A stretch of 64,000 nt of DNA from positions 5,727,765 through 5,791,764 of the forward strand of contig NC_049982.1 in the NCBI RefSeq assembly GCF_000003815.2, read 5' to 3'. The notes beneath the pieces were generated by a model. It was not told the origin of the DNA, did no database searches, and saw only the letters and a list, made by a program, of their open reading frames with translations. The position numbers and the translations under genes are program-made. This document shows positions 1 through 64,000 of the stretch, piece after piece (position 1 is the stretch's first letter; every line of letters starts with the position of its first letter). The stretch comes from Branchiostoma floridae (Eukaryota; Chordata; Leptocardii; Amphioxiformes; Branchiostomatidae).

Positions 1-3000
1 AGAAACAACGCACGTCATAGTCGCGGACTTCTCCGTCTACAACCCGGGCGTCAATCTCTTCGCTACGACGGAGATCAGTGTCGAATTCCTGGAGACTGGA
101 GGTCTGGGCGTTGAGAGCAAGACGAGGACATTTCGCCTGTACAACTACGAGGGGACTGCGGTGGTTTTCATCATCATCTGTCAACTTGTCTCCGTGGCGT
201 TCTTGGTATATTTCCTGGTGGTGGAAATCCTGGAGTTGAAGAGGGATAAGCTTCTCTACTTCTTTGAGGTTAGAACCTTTCTGCACTGTTGATTCAAGCA
301 TTTTGCTACATTTGGATCATAAGTTGCAGGAAGTCCTTTGGTATCACTGGACAAAGTTAAATATTGGACATAGAATCAGACTTTTTTGCTAGAGGGATTA
401 AAATAGCCATCTACATCAGAGCTTTACAACCATCCCTGAAAAGAGACCGTGGGCGCCATAGACTTCCTGCAACTTATGATCTAATGCTCTCTAAGTTACG
501 TGTCCTTTCTGCATAATGTGACGTCACGGTTTCCGTGGATTGTTCATTCCTTTCAAAGGCTGGTGCTGTTCAGTCGAAAATTTGGGTGAGTCCATTTTTT
601 TTTGGGTTTGATATTACAGTTAAACTAGTTCAAAAACGTAGCATTTGTTCTGTGTTTTTTTTCTTCAGATGAAACCATGCAGCAATAGAATAATCAAATG
701 ATTTTTGTCTCCTCGAAAGGTGTGGAACTACGTAGAACTGACCATAATCGCTCTGGGGATAGCTACAATCGTCCTATATTTTGTCAGGAAAGTGCGGGCA
801 GACAGCATTCTAAGGCAGTACCAGCTTGCACCACGTAAGTCGATTCTATGATAAGCTAATTATCCAAACCCCATCATACCATACTTGGCGAAACTGGATT
901 CACCCACGCATGACATTGAACCTATTCGCGAAGTCTGGTATGGATGGTCTAAATCCTGTTTCGAGGAGTACTGTTGTTGAATCCGGATTCACAGAATCAA
1001 TCTCAGCAATCCGCGTGTCTTGGTGACTACAGATTCGCAAAGTCTGGTATGCACGGGTCTTATTGGATTTCGGAATTCAATACGTAGATTTAGCTCCTTG
1101 CTTAATGAACGTAAGCCAAGCGTGCAAAAGCTCGATTCAACAGTGTCCGCAGAAAGCTAGTCTCCAAGACCCAACGGTGCCTTGAAGATATCAAAGCTAG
1201 TAAAGGAGTATAGCGGCACCCGTTTGACTCCCTTTGGCTGGTTAACTACCTTTGACTGGCTATACACCTTTGCCAGCTTTGATACTATCTCCAAGGCACC
1301 GCAGGGTCTGCTTGGAGACTACAGATAGCCACCTTACTTTGAACCTTTGTATAGCATTGTTGCTTTGTATGAAAAGCAGTCGTGGTGCAATGGTTGTACT
1401 TCCTTCTAGGAGACTACGTGGACTTCGAGCCGGTGCTGCAGCTGGACAGCATGCTTGTGGGAGTTCTGTCGGCGCTCGTGTTCGTGGCCACACTGCGCAT
1501 GCTCCGTCTGGTTCGGCACAACAAACAGGTGTCCCTGGCCAGCCGAGCCATCGCGCGTGCCTCGAAAGGAATCATGTCCTTCTCTCTCCAGCTGTTCATC
1601 ACCTTCTGTGCCTTTGCCGTTCCCTCTACCCTGCTGTTTGGGCTGACATCAGAGTGGTACAGGTATGTATGGGTGGTAGAGGCAAAGGTACAAAAACATG
1701 TGCCTAATGCAATAGCATCCTTATGGAACTTTAAAAATGTGTAAGGTGACTTGTAGCTGTATGACCTTGCATCCTCTCAACCATGCTTAAAATACTGATA
1801 TCATGTACAATACGGACAGACGAATGGTGATGCCTGGTCACATAAGTCGTGTGATGGTCGTCCGAACGCAAAGAGATGGCACTCTTGGGATAATCGTGCA
1901 TGTGCCCTGTAAATTCAGCTGTATTCTACCTTACATCCTTGTTGACGTTTGGTTCTGTTATACCCCTGTCACATTTGGCGAAAATAGATCGGACGACAAT
2001 TAGAACTACGGAAATAGCCCGAGCCTTGCTCATAATTATAACTTTATTGCATACCAATTGTACAAGGTACAAAGTATGGCTTATTATATGTGAAAAGAAC
2101 AGTTTTCAGGTAAAAAAATACGCGCAACACTCTGTCGATCTTAGATATGGCCGATCTTCCATCGATACGCCCGAAGATCGTGGATAATGTGACAGTGCCT
2201 GAAAATGATGCGGCATCAATATCGTACAAGGCCTTACAAAAATGCGCGATAACAGCTTGGAATGTGGAGACAGTAGAAATTCTGTCCTATTTTTCAGGAA
2301 CATCCTGACGGCTTCCCTGCGGATGTTGACCCTGTCGTTCGGCTTCATGGACTTCAGCGACATGCGCTTCGAGGGGACGCGAGGGATTCTGGGGCGCATT
2401 TTCCTGGCGCTGTTCCTGGTGACCATGTTCCTGGTTCTGATCAACCTGTTCCTGGCTATTCTGGCAGACGCTCTTACAGAGGTACGGTAGAGTTCGAGTT
2501 GGACAGTGCCAGGTCACGTCGATGTAGGTTAGACATCCAGATAATAAGATACACCAAAAAGTCATTACTCAAGCAACTGGGTATGGTTTTGGAAACGGTC
2601 AGACGTTTCAACTGGAATACTCCAGTTTTCGTCAGTGCAAGGTCATCTGTGAAAAAGGCCTGATGTTCTTTACCGTCGATGTACCCAATCAGTAGATACA
2701 ACTTAGTTATTAGTAAGCGCTACAAAATCCTAGCCCGACATCTCTTAAGTTAACACTCTGCAGGCATCATATCAAGACAAGGCATTGAGACAAGCGATGA
2801 TAAGCCAGTGTAAGATGTAATTTACCGTGATGTTGAGTCGCGTATGGCGTAACTGGTAGAGCATTCGTCTCGGAATCTAGAGGTCCCGAGTTCGATACCT
2901 GCCGTTGTTCTCTTGGGAAAGGACTTAACACGTCCATCCTCACTTCCTCCAGGTGTAAAAATGGGTACCTGACTTCGACCGGGGATGTAAAAGACTACCT

Positions 3001-4484
3001 TTACCTTCTGTCTGTATTGTGTATGTGGCACTATTAATATAAATACTAACTTGATTGCAGTGCCACATTGTCCTCGTCTGTCCAAAAAGTGAAAGAAAAA
3101 AGATCTAATTAATTTAGATTTCGTTTTCCTTGAACCCAAATTCAGGTGAAGCAAGAGGTCCATGATGATGATGACGACCTGCTGGTCTATTTTTGGGAGA
3201 AGCTTAAGAGGATCCTCGGTCTGGCCAATCAGAAAGGCAAGGACGAACCTGAAAAATCAGGGGACAAGAATACAAGAAGGGCAGGTGCCGAAGGAGGGGG
3301 CGACGATAAGGGAAACTCTGGATCCGGCAGCGGCACCAAAGATGAACCACAAACAACATCACTGGCGCTGAAAACTCATCACAAACGTGACAGTGTGTGG
3401 CAGACGCGAGACGTCAAGGTAGTTCGCTTGGCCTTTAAGGAGTACCTCACTGAAGCTGCGGTACGTTTGCGGAATTGATAAAATTGCTTTGTTTGAATTG
3501 TGTTTTTTTATTTTATTTTAGTCAAATGTTTTGTATAATTGCCATTAAAAAGTCAAGCTAGGGCAACAGAAATCTAATTTAGGACGCAGCGATTCCTTTA
3601 GTGTTAGGCCTCTTAATCTTCTTATGCGAAGCTGGAAAAATTCCCATCCAGGTACTAGGTATTTCATCATCAGTTTCTGATAAAAAAACTTGTTTCTTAT
3701 GCTTGTGTGTAACACGAATATGGTATTCACGTATATTTAGCCCGCTCACTCCTTTACGCCTTTCCTGAACATCTGACAATTGAATATTCATGTTTCCATA
3801 TTTCACTAATTAGGACCGACCCCTTTCCGAATCCTGGGACGCCCTGAATGACAGACTGGATAGGATGTCCATGTATATCGACGACATGGTGTGGACCCTC
3901 TGGGTCTTCGTCACACGGGCACAGGAATTCCTGCAGGACGTCCGAGAGCAAAACGGTAGGTCTTCAATCATGAAGAAAATACATTTACGTTGTACCCTTC
4001 GTTATTTCATATTCCTAATTCACATAGAATGACAGTAGGTAATATGAGAAAAAAACAAGATATAGTTAAAAGACACTTGCCTCATTTGTCAACAAGTTTT
4101 TCTCTATCTATGCCAAACTGAATGCGACTCATTCTATTTCATGATACAGAAGTATCCCCAACACCGACCGTCTCTACCTATGTTGAGAGCATTGCCTCTC
4201 CCGATGAAGATCCCGGTGAATCGGCAAGTGCAGCGCATGTTGACAGCCGACGGAGATCGTCGTCATCATCATCATATGCATCGTGTTTGAGTGCAGGCAG
4301 CCGCAGGACCAGCGTGGTGTCTTCTTCCAAAGTCGCCCCTGAGCTTCGGCGCGATTCCGGGTTTGCCAGCCTGAATGTTCCGTTACCTGGCTTTAGCGAT
4401 GATGATGATGATGACGATGATCATGTGGATGTTTTAAAGTCTAAGCGTGGCTCTGGGTACGATCTTGGAGATGATTGGACCTAA
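1..4484 (+). CDS. Gene A: polycystin-family channel, C-terminal part (7 exons, 5' end outside window)
   Basis: Exons read at 1-268, 720-834, 1410-1662, 2298-2481, 3146-3460, 3814-3955 and 4150-4484 (stop TAA). All junctions are GT-AG and the codon phase carries through each one. Exon 1 has the family signature DFSVYNPGVNLF of the polycystin extracellular domain, followed by a hydrophobic helix (S2). Exon 2 begins WNYVE and carries S3. Exon 3 carries S4 and S5 around RMLRLVRHNKQ. Exon 4 holds the pore loop and S6 (LFLAILADALTE). The pore reads LTLSFGFMDF instead of the Leu-Gly-Asp filter of PKD2-type channels. Exon 5 is acidic, then Lys/Gly rich. Exon 6 (DALNDRLDRM) looks like the coiled-coil start seen in PKD1/PKD2 tails. 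The last exon is Ser/Arg rich with a run of eight Asp. The protein acts in the plasma or ciliary membrane if it follows its family. It could be a PKD1-like or PKD2-like protein; the N-terminal part needed to decide is missing. Confidence 0.93.
315..481. repeat. Foldback repeat, 21-base perfect inverted arms
   Basis: The 21 bases at 315-335 (starting GATCATAAGTTG) are the exact reverse complement of 461-481. The 125 bases between them have no coding potential that I can see. It lies in the first visible intron of gene A. It may be a small palindromic MITE or simply an intronic hairpin. Confidence 0.6.
1966..2195. repeat. Possible small MITE with CTGTCACATT ends
   Basis: CTGTCACATT at 1966-1975 is matched by its reverse complement AATGTGACAG at 2186-2195. 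A related left end (CCCTGTCACAATGCGCG) occurs at about 40735 in a gene B intron, which suggests a dispersed family. No clear target duplication is visible. Confidence 0.35.
2828..3083 (+). repeat. tRNA-derived SINE, copy 1
   Basis: The left part is tRNA-like: a box-A-like TGGCGTAACTGGTAGAGC, then a box-B-like GAGTTCGATACC about 50 bases on. The body continues through GGGTACCTGACTTC and ends around TGCAGTGCCACATTGTCC. The same head, body and tail occur on the minus strand at about 59585-59850. It is in an intron of gene A. The lack of good acceptor-stem pairing and the shared non-tRNA body argue against a true tRNA gene. Confidence 0.75.
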
Positions 4485-6419
4485 GTCTTTATAGCGAATG
4501 ATTAGTTTAAGAGCAGATCTTTCAAACATAGCTGCTGGTCTGGATTGTGTTTTGGTTGTGTTTTTAGAATCGAATCGTATCTGTTATTAGCGTATTATGT
4601 GTATCAATGAAATGTGACATACTGCTATCGAAATAGGGTGAGCACATAGAACTGTATTAGAATGCCTATCAAGGGCGATGTATCATGCTATATATACATA
4701 TATTACATTACACATGCATGCAATGAATAGTTTTACTGTTTTCTTGATACTATAGTTGTCTTAAGACTCTATAAAGAAGGCATTTAGCGAGAGTCCAATT
4801 TGAAAAAAAGCGAACGTGGCGACCTGAAGGACTGGAAAACTTACATAAAATGGTTCGTATGTTATGGCAAGACAAACACTCCACTTATAAAACTTTATAT
4901 GTATACATATATATTTGTAAGGTTGTGCAAAGACAAAGTAAGAACAGAAAGGGGGCATAAGTGGTAACAGAATGTGAATGGAGTCGTTAAGGTTATGGCA
5001 GCCAAGCTAACTGAAAATCCTGCTGGACAGAAACGTTTTGAATGCCTCCATCATTATCAAGTAATGTATAGGTATGTGTGTCCGTAACATAAACGGTTAG
5101 ACGTGCTTAGGATGCTATTGAACATGATGTATTCAATATTTGTGATAGTCCATTAATGTATTACCTACTGGTTTAGATGTATAACACGTGCACGCAATGA
5201 ATGTTTATTAAATGGATCATGAACTACATGATGATGATTCATCCCATAGTTTATTTGCTACCCCCCAGCTTTATTCAGGGCCCTTAAATTACAAATTTTC
5301 AAAGCTTATTTTAAGTAAATTGTGATGACAAAAATCTCCTCGATTAATACAGAGGGCACATAAAGACATCCATACAGTCAGCTGTAGTATTAAACGATAT
5401 ACAGTAACATATATGTAATTCAGACGGTACCTGTTGCTAGTCTGTCCCGTACTACTCACGTTTGGACGGGTGCTGAAACACTGTACAAAATTACCCTGAT
5501 TATACCGATAACACTTTCAATTTAGTAATCTGTTCTAGATAGATATTATCAGTATTGTCGATAGTTAACACTTTTCTACATAAATAAACAATAAAGTGGG
5601 CGGCACGTTCATCAACGACAACATACAAGAGGCATCTGAACACGGACATAAATATCAATACCGTATTTTCCACATAAATGTGCACTCTGTCGCTCTGTAG
5701 TGACAACGTAACTTGAAGTGAACTCTCTGTTGGACACGTCAAGGATATAAAAGTGCCATTTTAACAATACGGCGCTTTCGAAACGGTATGACGCGGATGT
5801 ATTAAAAGCTCGAATGTGAAGACAATATTTAATACTGCCCATTCCATCTCTGTGCATCAAACGTCTTCAACTTCCAAGTCGAAAACCCTAAAGTGAGAAA
5901 AATTCGAGATTTGAGTTAACGTATCTAGAGTGGATGAAGCATTTTGAGCTAAGATAACTAGATCGTGACTACTCTACAGACAAGTACAGACAAGTATCTA
6001 CGACAGAAATACGGTGACAATGATGACAAGTGAGGAACTGGACAAAGACTGTTCAACGAAGATCATTTCAAAAGATCGATACACAAATGAAAACAATACT
6101 CAGAAGCACACTGATTTTAAGAGCTGAAGGGTCGTTACAGACGACCGTGCGACTAGTAGCGAACCATAACCCTGGCACGACACGAATATTACAAAGACTA
6201 TGGACAATAGCTAGAACAGGATGGACACTGAGCTATTCTACAGTATTACAAAGGCAATGGGTAGTAGCTAGAACAAGATGGACACTGAGCTATTCTATAG
6301 TATTACAAGGACAATGTGCAATAGCTAGAACAAGATGGACACTCGGCTATTCTACAGTAGAATCTGGAATGGAGTAGAGTGATTAATGTGAAGACAGAAA
6401 GGCATATACCAATATGGCA
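4485..6419. other. Convergent intergenic spacer with both 3' ends
   Basis: Both genes end in this 1.9 kb interval, so it should contain both 3' UTRs. Candidate poly(A) signals are ATTAAA at 5207-5212 and AATAAA at 5583-5588 and 5590-5595 for gene A, and ATTAAA on the minus strand at 5828-5833 for gene B. None can be confirmed from sequence alone. A 57-base tandem repeat at 6187-6357 falls in the likely gene B 3' UTR. There is no convincing additional gene. Confidence 0.5.
6187..6357. repeat. 57-base tandem repeat, three units
   Basis: The units are 6187-6243, 6244-6300 and 6301-6357. Each begins TATTACAA and contains AGATGGACACT, AGGATGGACACT or a close variant, then CTATTCTA. They differ from each other by only a few substitutions and have no length change. 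The array sits just downstream of the gene B stop codon. A reading frame stays open through it on the plus strand because 57 is a multiple of three, but I do not think it is coding. Confidence 0.85.
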
Positions 6420-63937
<57,518 letters not shown>

Positions 63938-64000
63938 CTAATCCTAGCCAAAACTGACCATTTCTGTGATGCGCAATGAGGAAATAAGATTTCAAGAAAA

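Larger units (their letters stand above)
269..3813 (+). other. Introns of gene A longer than 300 bases
   Basis: The introns at 269-719, 835-1409, 1663-2297, 2482-3145 and 3461-3813 contain no recognisable gene. They hold a 21-base perfect inverted repeat (315-481), a possible small MITE (1966-2195) and a tRNA-headed SINE (2828-3083), each described separately. I see nothing distinctive in 835-1409 or 3461-3813. Confidence 0.6.

Noticed and set aside
1252-1744. Overlapping frames around the third exon of gene A
   Set aside because: Only the frame continuing the polycystin helices joins the neighbouring exons; the others are shadows.
2840-2905. Possible tRNA gene
   Set aside because: The tRNA-like head lacks a sound acceptor stem and is followed by a body shared with two other SINE copies.
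6030-6377. 115-codon plus-strand frame
   Set aside because: It is open mainly because the 57-base repeat is a multiple of three; no family resemblance or splice context.

Overview
The window looks like gene-dense, intron-rich invertebrate deuterostome DNA, most likely from a cephalochordate (amphioxus). That is an inference from the gene content: polycystin-1-like proteins with large mosaic ectodomains, tRNA-derived SINEs, DNA-transposon remnants and a tyrosine-recombinase element. There is no operon structure. Coding sequence is split into short exons with GT-AG introns (one probable GC-AG), and reading frame is preserved across every exon junction that I checked.

Two polycystin (TRPP/PKD) family genes lie tail to tail. 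Gene A (+ strand, 1-4484) enters from the left edge. Its seven visible exons encode the end of the polycystin extracellular domain, channel helices S2-S6, and a cytoplasmic tail with a coiled-coil-like segment and Ser/Arg and Asp-rich stretches. A spacer of about 1.9 kb (4485-6419) separates it from gene B.

Gene B (- strand, about 63937 down to 6420) runs off the right edge. About 70 exons and roughly 5,900 codons are visible. In transcript order it encodes: C-type lectin domains alternating with short Thr/Ser linkers (63.9-58.5 kb); a PAN/apple domain (56.9 kb); a sushi/CCP domain (52.4 kb); two copies of a domain I cannot name (51.8-50.7 kb); three nearly identical copies of a 131-residue Cys-rich domain alternating with linkers (48.1-42.5 kb); four exons of tectonin-like beta-propeller repeats (42.1-40.5 kb); EGF (39.4 kb); F5/8C discoidin (39.1-38.3 kb); two Thr/Ser mucin exons, one of 3.1 kb (37.3-33.0 kb); another C-type lectin domain (32.3 kb); three SEA-EGF modules (30.0-24.5 kb); EGF-CA plus REJ (24.1-18.5 kb); GAIN/GPS with TM1 (17.2-15.9 kb); PLAT (15.5-14.0 kb); TM2-TM5 (13.7-10.9 kb); the polycystin domain (10.4-9.1 kb); and TM7-TM11 with an intact Leu-Gly-Asp pore motif and a Ser-rich tail (8.8-6.4 kb). 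This is the 11-TM polycystin-1 plan with an unusually large adhesive and lectin-like ectodomain. Nearly all the upstream ectodomain modules sit in symmetric phase 1-1 exons, so modules can be added, duplicated or skipped without breaking frame. Several were duplicated recently, introns included, and some copies are decaying.

Mobile DNA sits mainly in gene B introns: a 5'-truncated non-LTR retrotransposon (44.7-45.9 kb), a broken tyrosine-recombinase element with its own intron (53.6-55.7 kb), a TTAA-flanked piggyBac-like non-autonomous element (17.3-18.2 kb), a TA-flanked element with CAGTGGA ends (57.2-58.4 kb), a TAA-flanked foldback MITE (11.8-12.1 kb) and three tRNA-headed SINEs. I saw no tRNA gene likely to be functional, no rRNA and no CRISPR array. 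Both promoters lie outside the window.
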